Shown here: piece by piece, positions 8,629 to 15,072 of the stretch
Numbering within the stretch: position 1 is the first letter of the stretch
Layout of the letters: each line of letters opens with the position of its first letter
Assembly: GCA_003453555.1 (NCBI GenBank)
Contig: DMLA01000164.1
Span: 1 to 15,072 of the forward strand
Origin: Chloroflexota bacterium
GTDB taxonomy: Bacteria > Chloroflexota > Anaerolineae > UBA7937
Direction: 5' to 3'
DNA length: 15,072 bases
Translations under genes and position numbers: made by a program
The notes under the pieces: generated by a model
Databases searched by the model: none
Told to the model about the DNA's origin: nothing
What the model saw: only the letters and a program-made list of their open reading frames with translations

Positions 8629-8710
8629 TTGTTAAGCCTAGGGGGTTAACAATGGCTATGTTAACCTCTGGAGGTTAACATTATGGTTCTCAACCTCTAG
8701 AACTTAACAA
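8629..8710. promoter_or_regulatory. Three tandem 24-bp palindromes, 29-bp period (operator-like array)
   Basis: Three 24-base units start at 8629, 8658 and 8687, separated by 5-base spacers, so the period is exactly 29. The centre unit (8658-8681) is almost perfect: ATGTTAACCTC, TG, GAGGTTAACAT. The first (8629-8652) has perfect outer arms TTGTTAA and TTAACAA; the third (8687-8710) is more degenerate, with 8 of 12 symmetric positions. Pairwise identity is 17/24, 17/24 and 14/24. The array fills most of the 140-base space between the SatD-like and the DUF3307 genes. Palindromic units of this size suit a dimeric DNA-binding protein. The HTH-bearing SatD-like protein is the obvious candidate ligand, but that is inference. 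The third palindrome contains TTAACA, which could overlap a -35 region; no convincing -10 was found at standard spacing. Confidence 0.75.
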
Positions 8711-8760
8711 GTGCCTACGGACTCGTTGAATGATACTAGAATGGTGAATTCATCCGGGAC

Positions 8761-9537
8761 ATGTTGGAACTAACTTCGTTAGACCTGACAGCCATTTATG
8801 GTTTGACGCTAGCCTACATCGTTGCTCGCTATCTCCTACCGCAACGTGAAGTTGGTGATGATGGTGGTACCATGTGGTTGCTGATAAGACGTAATTTGCT
8901 GACCCTGCTTTTGTGTTTATTATTCACCATCTTCTTCCTTTCACTTTCGTGGTTCATTGGCCTAGTGGCTTTGACAGTGCTTCATACCCTAATTGACGCG
9001 GTCATTACGAGGGTCCAAAAGAGGTGGAAGGACTTTGCGTTTCAATTTACGATCGTAGAACCTATGATTCATCTCATCGCGATATTTACCCTCTGGATAG
9101 TTGTTCGAACAATAAGGCCATCTCTGGGCATCGCATTTCACCCCAGGCTCGACATGGCTCTCATTAACCGGGCGCTTCTATATGCCAGCGGCTATATCTT
9201 TGTCCTCGAAGGCGGTACTGAGATTGTTAGAGGGGTCTTGCGTCCCTTGCAAACTGCAGTAAGAGGTGAAGTGACAGCAGCTCCCAAATCGATTTCGCCA
9301 GAGGAACTTGGGACTGGAAAAATCATTGGAAACTTGGAACGCTTTCTCATTCTTACGCTGGTCATTCTTCAAGAATATACCGCTATCGCCTTTGTGCTGA
9401 CCGCTAAGTCGGTGGCCCGCTTCAGGGAATTGGATAAACGAGAGTTTGCCGAATACTATCTCATTGGAACATTGACGAGCACGCTGGTTGCTATTATCGT
9501 GGGCCTTTTGCTTAGTGTATTGCCAACTACGATCTAA
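8761..9537 (+). CDS. DUF3307-type multi-pass membrane protein
   Basis: This 258-aa protein has hydrophobic segments at about residues 8-26, 43-61, 64-82, 100-116, 136-152, 194-214 and 232-252, so I count six or seven membrane spans. The segment LVALTVLHTLIDAV followed by VEPMIHLIAI resembles the DUF3307 core (SHFLIDxxK...DQxxH). The C-terminal part GKIIGNLERFLILTLVI ... TAKSVARFRELDKREFAEYYLIGTL is very like the conserved tail of that family. DUF3307 and SatD genes are often neighbours, which supports the call. No Shine-Dalgarno site is clear before the ATG at 8761, and the in-frame stop at 8737 rules out a longer N-terminus. Sampled GC is 37-43%, distinctly below the flanking kinases. Biochemical function is unknown; it may anchor or respond to the SatD-like protein. 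Confidence 0.75.
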   Translation: MLELTSLDLTAIYGLTLAYIVARYLLPQREVGDDGGTMWLLIRRNLLTLLLCLLFTIFFLSLSWFIGLVALTVLHTLIDAVITRVQKRWKDFAFQFTIVEPMIHLIAIFTLWIVVRTIRPSLGIAFHPRLDMALINRALLYASGYIFVLEGGTEIVRGVLRPLQTAVRGEVTAAPKSISPEELGTGKIIGNLERFLILTLVILQEYTAIAFVLTAKSVARFRELDKREFAEYYLIGTLTSTLVAIIVGLLLSVLPTTI

Positions 9538-9574
9538 TAGAGACTGCCGGCATACTTTCTGGGATTGGGGGTAG

Positions 9575-10300
9575 ATGAGGAAGTTCATCGCCGTAGCGGG
9601 TAATATGGGGGTGGGGAAGTCCACCCTTACCGGGCTTCTGGCCCAGAAGTTGGGGTGGAAGCCCTACTATGAAGCGGTGGCCGACAACCCCTATCTGGCT
9701 GACTTCTATAAGGATATGAAGCGGTGGAGCTTTCATTCCCAGGTTTTCTTCCTCTCCCGCCGGCTATATGACAGCCTGCGCATCCTGAAGGACCCAGAGC
9801 CGGTGATCCAAGACCGTTGCATGTACGAGGATGCGGAGATCTTCGCCCGCAACTTATATCTACAAGGGCATATGCAGAAGAAGGATTGGCAGACCTACTG
9901 GGAACTATACAAACTGATGAGGGAACTGGTCCCTGCGCCGGAGTTGATCATCTACCTGCGGGCCTCGGTGCCCACCCTCTTGCAGAGGATCAACCATCGG
10001 GGGCGAGATTACGAGCAGGGTGTCTCCGTTGACTACTTGGAGCAACTGAACCGTCTATATGAGGAGTGGGTCGAGGGTTTCAGCCTCTGTCCCACGCTCA
10101 TCATCCCCGCCGACGAACTCGATTTCGTGAAACACGAAGCCCACCTAGAACAGATAGCCGCCTGGCTCAGTTATAAGGCCCTACCGGAGTTCTTCAGGAC
10201 CAGGCCAGCCTCTGTCCGTCGGCGGCGAGGCCGAAAAGTGCCCAAGGCCCAGCCGCCGCTGCCGGGGGTAGAGTGGAGGCTGCAAACGACAAGGAAGTAG
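9575..10300 (+). CDS. Deoxynucleoside kinase, dCK/dAK-like
   Basis: This is the second dNK-family kinase of the window, 241 aa. The P-loop is GNMGVGKST (9-17). ADNPYLADFYKDMKRWSFHSQVFFL (split: ADNPYLADFY / KDMKRWSFHSQVFFL, about 36-60) matches the substrate-pocket region, and DRCMYED (80-86) is the full DR motif that reads DRSIYED in Bacillus deoxycytidine/deoxyadenosine kinase. NHRGRDYE is the lid, and YLEQLNRLYEEWVEGF follows. The C-terminal tail from about 200 (RTRPASVRRRRGRKVPKAQPPLPGVE) is basic and extends past the kinase core; it ends in a motif similar to the end of the first kinase. The ATG at 9575 has only a weak GGGGG-type site upstream. Being separated from its paralogue by the satD/DUF3307 cassette is unusual. 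Substrate preference is inferred from the DR motif. Confidence 0.85.
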   Translation: MRKFIAVAGNMGVGKSTLTGLLAQKLGWKPYYEAVADNPYLADFYKDMKRWSFHSQVFFLSRRLYDSLRILKDPEPVIQDRCMYEDAEIFARNLYLQGHMQKKDWQTYWELYKLMRELVPAPELIIYLRASVPTLLQRINHRGRDYEQGVSVDYLEQLNRLYEEWVEGFSLCPTLIIPADELDFVKHEAHLEQIAAWLSYKALPEFFRTRPASVRRRRGRKVPKAQPPLPGVEWRLQTTRK

Positions 10301-10404
10301 CCCTAGCCCCTGGGATCGAATTGGAGGTGACCCTACTAGCGGCCAACTGTCCATAGGTTTTGAGTAGAAAACGGTCTATCTTCAGGCCAATAGAGGAGTC
10401 TGAT

Positions 10405-10409
10405 GGAGG
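10405..10409 (+). promoter_or_regulatory. Shine-Dalgarno site for the PLP enzyme
   Basis: GGAGG lies 10 nt before the ATG at 10420. It favours that start over a TTG at 10360 in the same frame, whose extra 20 residues (RKRSIFRPIEESDGGEYK) have no counterpart I recognise. Confidence 0.5.
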
Positions 10410-10419
10410 CGAGTACAAG

Positions 10420-11892
10420 ATGATAGATTTGTCCATTAACAAAGAACAGTTGGAAAGAACCGTGCAGCGGGCGCGAGAGCGCAAGATCATCATGCCCACC
10501 TTCGCGCAGATGAAGGACCCTTCGCTGATCCCCGATGGGGTCAAGGCGCAGCTCAAAAGCATCGGTCTGTGGGAGGTGGACTCGCTCAACCTGTTCCGCA
10601 TCACCTGGAAGAACGAGCCGGTCGCTCACGGTGGCGGCTTCGACGGCGTCAATTACCTGGAACTCCCCAAGGAACTCACGGGGGTTGAGGCGCGCATCAT
10701 CGCGCTGGTGGGCAAGTGGTTCCCTACCGGATCCCATAAGGTGGGCGCTACCTTTGGCTGCCTGGTGCCTCGGTTGGTCACTGGCCAGTTTGACCCCACC
10801 TACCAGAAGGCGGTCTGGCCCTCCACCGGGAACTACTGCCGTGGCGGTGCCTACAACGCGACGCTTTTGGCCTGCGAATCCATCGCCATCCTCCCTGAGG
10901 AGATGAGCCGGGAGCGGTTCGAGTGGCTCTCCAATTTCGCCGGTGAGGTCATCGCCACCCCTGGCTGCGAGAGCAACGTCAAGGAGATCTTCGACAAGAC
11001 CTGGGAACTACGGGAGACCCGCGAGGACATCGTCGTCTTCAACCAGTTTGACGAGTTCGGCAACCATCTCTGGCACTACGAGGTCACCGGTCACGCGATG
11101 GAGGAGGTGTTGCAGCAGGAGATGAGGCCGCAGGACGTCTACCGAGGCGTGGTACTGACCACCGGCTCGGCGGGCACCATCGGCTGCGGCGACTACATGA
11201 AAGAGATCTTCCCTACCAGCAAAGTGGCCGCCAGCGAGGCCCTCCAATGCCCCACGCTGCTCTTGAACGGTTACGGCGGGCACCGCATCGAGGGCATCGG
11301 CGACAAGCACGTCCCCTGGATCCACAACGTCAAGAACACCGACCTGGTGATGGCCATTGACGACGAGGCGTGCATGAGCCTGGTGCGGTTGTTCAACGAG
11401 CCGGCCGGTCGCGCCTACCTGGTGAAGCAGGGCGTGCCGGAGACGCTGGTTGGGCAACTGGACCTCTTGGGCATCTCCAGCATCGCCAACGTGCTCTCTG
11501 CAATCAAGTTCGCCAAGTGGTACGAGTTGGGCGAGCAAGACATCGTGCTGACCGTCTTCACTGACTCCATGGAGTTGTACCAGAGTCGCCTGCAGGAACT
11601 GCGCGAGGAGCACGGCAAGTACACGGAAATCGACGCAGCGGCCGACTACCACCGCTACCTCTTGGGCTGCACTGTGGACTACGTGGAGGAACTGGGCTAC
11701 TGGGACCGCCGGCGCATCCACAACCTCAAGTACTTCACCTGGGTCGAGCAGCAGGCTAAGACCTACGAGGAAATTCAGGCCCAATGGTACGCCCCCGATT
11801 ATTGGAGCGGCATCCACCGCCAAGTCGAGGAGATTGACGCCCTGATTGAGCAGTTCAACGAGATGACGGGGCTGCTCAGGGGGGTAGAATAG
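10420..11892 (+). CDS. Fold-type II PLP-dependent enzyme, unknown substrate
   Basis: This 490-aa protein belongs to the tryptophan synthase beta / cysteine synthase superfamily. The Schiff-base lysine is most likely K107 in GSHKVGATFG; STGN (135-138) is the Asn loop that contacts the cofactor ring or substrate carboxylate, and TGSAGTIG (248-255) is the glycine-rich loop that binds the PLP phosphate. A long C-terminal part (about 390-490) rich in Tyr, Trp and acidic residues follows. The size is larger than cysteine synthase or threonine dehydratase core enzymes, and no ACT domain or TrpB-specific motif is recognised. Sampled lines reach 67-72% GC, above neighbours, which may point to a different history. 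A role in beta-elimination or beta-replacement on an amino acid is expected of the fold; the substrate cannot be read. Downstream genes are not functionally linked. Confidence 0.8.
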   Translation: MIDLSINKEQLERTVQRARERKIIMPTFAQMKDPSLIPDGVKAQLKSIGLWEVDSLNLFRITWKNEPVAHGGGFDGVNYLELPKELTGVEARIIALVGKWFPTGSHKVGATFGCLVPRLVTGQFDPTYQKAVWPSTGNYCRGGAYNATLLACESIAILPEEMSRERFEWLSNFAGEVIATPGCESNVKEIFDKTWELRETREDIVVFNQFDEFGNHLWHYEVTGHAMEEVLQQEMRPQDVYRGVVLTTGSAGTIGCGDYMKEIFPTSKVAASEALQCPTLLLNGYGGHRIEGIGDKHVPWIHNVKNTDLVMAIDDEACMSLVRLFNEPAGRAYLVKQGVPETLVGQLDLLGISSIANVLSAIKFAKWYELGEQDIVLTVFTDSMELYQSRLQELREEHGKYTEIDAAADYHRYLLGCTVDYVEELGYWDRRRIHNLKYFTWVEQQAKTYEEIQAQWYAPDYWSGIHRQVEEIDALIEQFNEMTGLLRGVE

Positions 11893-11974
11893 GGAAGAGT
11901 GATCCTCGCTGCCCGCGAGAAGGTGAGGCGCCGGGCTTGACCTGACAGGATAGAGCCAGCGACTAGAGCAAACG

Positions 11975-12196
11975 ATGGCTGATCCGCAAGAAGCATATCG
12001 CAGAATGAAAGACGACCTACAGAAGGTACTGACCTTGCCCCTGGAAGGCAGGGAGGAAGAGTTCTGTGACTTTCTAGTCGGCTATCTCATGGTGAAACAT
12101 GGATATTCTGAGGACAAGGCTCTTAGATTGGTCAAAGGCAATGAGCACGCTATCCTCGTCATGCTCCTGGAAGAAGATGAACCCCTACTAGGCTAG
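11975..12196 (+). CDS. Small acidic protein of unknown function (73 aa)
   Basis: I do not recognise this protein. It begins MADPQEAYRRMKDDLQKVL, looks alpha-helical, and ends with the acidic MLLEEDEPLLG; it has one cysteine and no membrane segment. The ribosome site is poor (an AGAG stretch near 11964). It precedes the nuclease-like gene by 25 bases in the same direction, so the two could form a pair, and a sampled line has about 45% GC like that neighbour. That it is a real gene rests on this context and a sensible codon choice, not on homology. An antitoxin- or adaptor-like role for the next gene is conceivable but nothing in the sequence shows it. Confidence 0.55.
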   Translation: MADPQEAYRRMKDDLQKVLTLPLEGREEEFCDFLVGYLMVKHGYSEDKALRLVKGNEHAILVMLLEEDEPLLG

Positions 12197-12221
12197 AGCG
12201 GCAGTAGAGAGGGCAAGCAGA

Positions 12222-12887
12222 ATGAAAACTCATGGGGAAGAGATTCTCGTGTTCTTGGAGAGGGAGAAGAGCGGATATTGTGACGATTGCCTGGCGGAGA
12301 AATTAGGGATTCAGCCAAGGCAACAGGTCAATGCGATTTGCAGAAGGCTGGCCGAGGAAGGCATAATCGCTAGAGAGAGGGCGTGGTGCAATAGATGTGA
12401 GAGATGGAAAATTCATAACTATCACTTGCGGAGGGCAAGACCACCACGTGAGGAAGCAAGGCCTGAAGCCCCTAGGCCACCCGAACCAGACTCGAAGGGG
12501 TTTGAAAAGCATGTGAAGGTGTATTTTGAGAGGGAACTTTCCACAAACCTGAGCAGTAGAGTACCTTTGAGGGTGGGAAAGAATTTGGAGCACAAGTTTG
12601 ATCTCGTGTCCTCAGATGGGAGCATCGTGATTGAGTGCAAGAGCTACACTTGGACTAGGTCTGGAAACTGGCCATCTGCAAAAATCGCACACGCAAACCA
12701 GGCCCTTTTTTACCTGAGTCGTGTGAAAGCAGCCCGCAAGTTGCTGGTGATGCGGAAGGATCTGAACAGTAGGGGCGACAGTTTAGTCGAGACCTACGTG
12801 AGGCGTTACCAAGGGCTCATGGATGATGTGGAGATTTGGAGTTTTGTGGTTGGGGAATCTGCTCAAGACACCGAGCAAGGAGAATGA
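12222..12887 (+). CDS. Winged-helix/CxxC plus PD-(D/E)XK nuclease-like protein
   Basis: This 221-aa protein has two parts. Residues 1-70 look like a small winged helix (GIQPRQQVNAICRRLAEEGII), flanked by C20-x2-C23 and C56-x2-C59, which could bind one zinc ion. Residues 72-92 are a Pro/Glu/Arg-rich linker. Residues 92-210 carry a PD-(D/E)XK pattern: FD at 126-127, then IVIECK with E138 and K140, and Q160-x3-Y164 (QALFY), the QxxxY arrangement known from RecB-type nucleases. Together these suggest a DNA-binding, metal-dependent nuclease. An earlier acidic residue (E104) may complete the site. The start has an AGAGAGGG site 8 nt upstream. GC is about 47% in a sampled line, below the window mean, and there is no methyltransferase nearby. 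A restriction, DNA-repair or RNA-processing role cannot be separated by sequence alone. Confidence 0.6.
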   Translation: MKTHGEEILVFLEREKSGYCDDCLAEKLGIQPRQQVNAICRRLAEEGIIARERAWCNRCERWKIHNYHLRRARPPREEARPEAPRPPEPDSKGFEKHVKVYFERELSTNLSSRVPLRVGKNLEHKFDLVSSDGSIVIECKSYTWTRSGNWPSAKIAHANQALFYLSRVKAARKLLVMRKDLNSRGDSLVETYVRRYQGLMDDVEIWSFVVGESAQDTEQGE

Positions 12888-12965
12888 GGGCCGCAGGGAG
12901 TATTTGGTACAAACAACTGTATGGCTTGCAGTATGTTATTGATGGCGTCATGCGCAACCGATAAG

Positions 12966-12980
12966 GCAGGCACAGCCTGT
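12966..12980. repeat. Small stem-loop beside the main intergenic hairpin
   Basis: GCAGGC, a three-base ACA loop, then GCCTGT form a six-pair stem with one G-U wobble. It stands 6 bases before the larger hairpin and may belong to the same structured element. Confidence 0.4.
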
Positions 12981-12986
12981 TCTGAC

Positions 12987-13018
12987 ATCAGTAGGCCAGG
13001 GAAACCTGCCCTACTGAT
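12987..13018. terminator. Stem-loop with GAAA tetraloop between convergent genes
   Basis: A 14-base arm at 12987-13000 and its partner at 13005-13018 pair at 13 of 14 positions around a GAAA loop (13001-13004). It lies between two genes that end toward each other (stops at 12887 and 13021), where a bidirectional terminator is expected. No T-tract follows on either strand, so it may instead be a dispersed palindromic (REP-like) repeat or a transcript-end stabilising structure. Confidence 0.5.
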
Positions 13019-13020
13019 TA

Positions 13021-13719
13021 TCACCCCAACTTTGCGCGCAATCTAGCCCAGGTGGTCACGATGTGGATCCAGAGCGGGGTGAGGTGGCCCACTATCTTCC
13101 CCTGAGCCAGGCTCTCCAAGAAATCCTCCTGGCCGTTGAAGGGGGGCATCTCTACATAGGCTCGTCCTATCTCGTAGGCGGTGTGGGCGTCGCTCCCCGC
13201 GGTGATGGGTAGCCCCTGGGCTTGGGCCAAAGTCTGGGCCTTACGGTTGTCGCTGGGAAAAGTAACCCGGGAGTTGAAGCCCTCTAGAAAGTCGAGTTCG
13301 TCTAGGATGTCGAGGAGGGCTATCCGACCCATGGCCGAGCGGCGCAGCCGATCCAGGGGGTGAGGCACCCCGACCAAGCCTCTCTGCTCCCTGATGCGAG
13401 CCATAGCCTCCTTCGGTGTGAGCCCTCCTGGTATCTCCTCTTTCAGGAAGAAGCCTAATATCTCTCCCTTCGTGGTATCTATCTCCTCTCCCACGATCAC
13501 TAGGAAGGGCTTGTCCCCCGGCCTGGCAAGTACCGGGGCAGGCTGGCACGTGGTAGGCCAGGGGGCTATCTCTTTGAGAGCCAGGGCGCCAGCGATGGTG
13601 TTATGGTCGGTGATGGCTACCCCGTCCAAACCCCGCCGCCGACAGGTCTCCATGATAGTCTCCAGGGAGAGAGTGGCGTCTTCTGAGTAGCAGGTGTGTA
13701 CATGCATATCAACTTTCAT
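13021..13719 (-). CDS. PHP-domain metal-dependent phosphoesterase
   Basis: The 232-aa protein shows the PHP family motifs in order: DMHVH (H6, H8), ITDHN (D38, H39), VGEEIDT (E78, E79), VPHP (H120) and GSDAH (D177, H179), which bind two or three metal ions. Short stand-alone PHP proteins usually hydrolyse phosphate esters such as nucleotides or 5'-phosphorylated products; the substrate here is unknown. No extra polymerase or histidinol-phosphatase region is present. No signal peptide is seen, so it is cytosolic. The start ATG at 13719 lies inside the end of the upstream membrane-protein gene (11-base overlap), which points to translational coupling and a shared transcript on the minus strand. 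Confidence 0.85.
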   Translation of the reverse strand: MKVDMHVHTCYSEDATLSLETIMETCRRRGLDGVAITDHNTIAGALALKEIAPWPTTCQPAPVLARPGDKPFLVIVGEEIDTTKGEILGFFLKEEIPGGLTPKEAMARIREQRGLVGVPHPLDRLRRSAMGRIALLDILDELDFLEGFNSRVTFPSDNRKAQTLAQAQGLPITAGSDAHTAYEIGRAYVEMPPFNGQEDFLESLAQGKIVGHLTPLWIHIVTTWARLRAKLG

Positions 13720-14779
13720 AGCCTAGCCCTTCGAAGAACCGTTTTCGGAAGAGGAAAAGGGCCACCAGGCCCAGGATGGCTCCGAACCAGAGGGTAGAGA
13801 GCCGGATGAGGAGAGAGGCGGCCACGGAGAGACTTTTACTGGCCCCAGTGAGAAAGAGAGTCAACCCCGCAAGGCTGGCATCGGTCACCCCCAAGCCACC
13901 AGGCACGAAGGAGACAGCCCCTAGGATGGCCGAGGAGGCGAAGATGAAAGAGGCTTGCAAAAGAAGCGAGGGGGTCCCGGGGAAGCCCAGCCCGGCCAGG
14001 ACTAGATAGAAAGCCACACATTCGCTGCCCCAGGAGAGAAAACCGAGGATCACGGCCCATAGCAGGTTTCGAGGGGTTAGAAGCACATAGGCGCTCTCGT
14101 AGAGGTTGTCCAGTTCTCGCGCTAGGCGGGAGATGAGGGGCAACCCTTGGCTCCATCTCAAGAGGCGTAAAGCCAGGGGTCGGTACTCGACCATGACCAC
14201 CAGGGCTAAAAGCAGGAGAGCCACGATAAAGACGACCTCCCGGCCTAGGCGATATACTATTAGCCCTGCTGTGGCTAAAAGCACCATAGCCATCCCATCG
14301 GTGAGTCGCTCGGCCACTACTACGGGAGCCGACTGGCTCATAGGGGTATCGCTCACCTGGGCGAGGAGATAAGACTTGAAGAATTCACCTATCTTGCCGG
14401 GGGTGAGCACCATAGTGAAGCCTGAGGCGAAGATAGCCGCGCTATCCAGCCTTTTAACTTCAGCCCCTATCTGGCGCAAGTAGAATTCCCATTTTGCGAA
14501 GCGCAAGGCGTAGTTGAAGAGAGTAAGCCCTATGACCAGGGGAAGGTAGTCCCAACGAAAGCGGGCCAAATTCTCCCTCAGGCGAGCCACATCTGCAAAG
14601 GCCACCAAGAGGATGATGACCGTGAAACCCAGGAGGAGGCCTAGGGCGATCTGGGATCGCAGCCTTTGTATAATCGGCGTCCTCTCTGATGGAGCCTCCC
14701 CATTTGTGGAAGGAGCAGCGGAGGGGCTGCTCCTCATAATAGGCGAGGGCCGTTCCCCAGTGGGGCCGTTACCAACCAA
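13709..14779 (-). CDS. Multi-pass membrane protein, LPG synthase TM / AglD-like family
   Basis: A 356-aa integral membrane protein of the family that contains the flippase-like region of MprF and the AglD-type proteins (UPF0104). The signature stretches are TPGKIGEFFKSYLL (126-139), ERLTD (157-161) and VPGGLGVTDASLAGL (292-306). About eight hydrophobic segments are visible from residue 42 to 346, for example LGLLLGFTVIILLVAF and FIVALLLLALVVMV. The first 35 residues are Ser/Pro-rich and not membrane-like. The start shown is TTG at 14779 with an AAGGAAA site upstream; an ATG at 14737 is an alternative without a site. There is no synthase domain, so it is not a full MprF. Members are thought to move lipid-linked substrates or anchor envelope glycans, but the substrate is unknown. 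Confidence 0.8.
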   Translation of the reverse strand: MVGNGPTGERPSPIMRSSPSAAPSTNGEAPSERTPIIQRLRSQIALGLLLGFTVIILLVAFADVARLRENLARFRWDYLPLVIGLTLFNYALRFAKWEFYLRQIGAEVKRLDSAAIFASGFTMVLTPGKIGEFFKSYLLAQVSDTPMSQSAPVVVAERLTDGMAMVLLATAGLIVYRLGREVVFIVALLLLALVVMVEYRPLALRLLRWSQGLPLISRLARELDNLYESAYVLLTPRNLLWAVILGFLSWGSECVAFYLVLAGLGFPGTPSLLLQASFIFASSAILGAVSFVPGGLGVTDASLAGLTLFLTGASKSLSVAASLLIRLSTLWFGAILGLVALFLFRKRFFEGLGYES

Positions 14780-14812
14780 CAGGCTTTTCCTTGTGTATTG
14801 ATTTTGTAGCCA

Positions 14813-15072
14813 TTATTCCAAATACAAACTTCTGAGGAGGAGAGGATAAATAGTATCGGCGATTATCTGATGGCCCTCATCGTTGGGATGAGCATAGTCG
14901 AGGAGTTGACTTTCTTTGCAACATAGGGGGTAAACATCAGCCACAGGGTAGCCGAGGTTGCGAACCAAGGAAGCGGCTTGCCCCACATCTTCCAGGAAAT
15001 AGGCTCGGTCGGGGTTCTCAACACCCCGGTGAAGTGTGACCAAGATGGCTTGGGGGGCAAGGGTGGCGAGTT
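14813..15072 (-). CDS. SGNH/GDSL hydrolase, C-terminal part (runs off the window)
   Basis: The minus-strand frame is open to base 15072 without a start, so only the C-terminal 86 or so residues are present. The DYAHPNDEGHQIIADTIYPLL stretch carries the DxxH block V of SGNH hydrolases (Asp and His of the catalytic triad) with the usual downstream GH and the final helix. The serine and the Gly/Asn blocks would be outside. Members hydrolyse esters or acyl groups, often on polysaccharides or lipids. It ends 33 bases before the membrane-protein gene and runs in the same direction, so a shared transcript is likely. Confidence 0.8.
   Translation of the reverse strand, partial: LATLAPQAILVTLHRGVENPDRAYFLEDVGQAASLVRNLGYPVADVYPLCCKESQLLDYAHPNDEGHQIIADTIYPLLLRSLYLE

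Noticed and set aside
8629..8710. Reading the palindrome array as a CRISPR array
   Set aside because: The spacers are only 5 bases and the repeat is a palindrome with internal variation; CRISPR spacers are about 30 bases and unique, so this does not fit.
11008..11823. Long open frame on the minus strand opposite the PLP enzyme (271 codons)
   Set aside because: It is opposite a well-supported gene in GC-rich DNA, its protein is low-complexity Val/His/Leu/Arg-rich with no family motif, and no ribosome site marks a start. It is a shadow of the plus-strand codon pattern.
11905..11919. CTCGC-TGCCC-GCGAG hairpin after the PLP gene as a terminator
   Set aside because: Only five pairs and no T-run; too weak to support as a terminator.
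11937..11966. TTGACC ... GACTAG as a promoter for the 73-aa gene
   Set aside because: The -10 match is poor and lies only about 10 bases before the start codon, leaving no leader for a ribosome site.
13241..13549. Alternative minus-strand frame within the PHP gene
   Set aside because: It overlaps an intact PHP gene with all metal-binding motifs and has no motif of its own.

Overview
This is a 15 kb stretch of a bacterial chromosome that is densely coding and mostly around 57-62% GC. The visible protein types are MltG, a lipoprotein with a lipobox, SGNH and PHP proteins, a Lon-type protease of the LonB-like SK-dyad group, and a pair of deoxynucleoside kinases. The style of the proteins suggests a Chloroflexota-like or other deep-branching, possibly thermophilic bacterium. 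That placement is inference from protein character only; no rRNA or tRNA gene is visible. Ten or so genes run left to right from 1 to 12887, three run right to left from 13021 to 15072, and the two sets converge on a stem-loop near 12987-13018. No gap between genes exceeds about 140 bases.

Left block (1-7317) is a tightly packed run with overlaps or short gaps: mltG (5' end uncertain), a LivK-like substrate-binding lipoprotein without its ABC partners, a DPP III-like (M49-type) zinc peptidase with an HEVAH pentapeptide, a large Lon-family AAA+ protease, and a GT4/GT5-type glycosyltransferase. The junctions are either coding overlaps or strong Shine-Dalgarno sites, as expected for one or a few transcripts.

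The middle block (7328-10300) holds two paralogous deoxynucleoside kinases, one dGK-like and one dCK/dAK-like. Such pairs sit side by side in Bacillus. Here they are separated by a lower-GC two-gene cassette: a SatD-family protein with a C-terminal helix-turn-helix, and a DUF3307-type membrane protein. Between these two genes lie three 24-bp palindromes at an exact 29-bp period, which look like an operator array. The SatD N-terminal part has two acidic motifs spaced as in class III nucleotidyl cyclases. I propose, as inference, that this is a regulated nucleotide-linked signalling cassette; it is the most interesting object in the window.

The right-middle block (10420-12887) has a GC-rich fold-type II PLP enzyme of unknown substrate, then a lower-GC pair: a 73-aa protein of unknown function and a 221-aa protein joining a winged-helix-like/four-cysteine N-terminus to a PD-(D/E)XK nuclease-like C-terminus.

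The right block (minus strand, 15072-13021) contains the C-terminal end of an SGNH/GDSL hydrolase, an LPG-synthase-TM/AglD-like multi-pass membrane protein, and a PHP-domain metal-dependent phosphoesterase that overlaps it by 11 bases.
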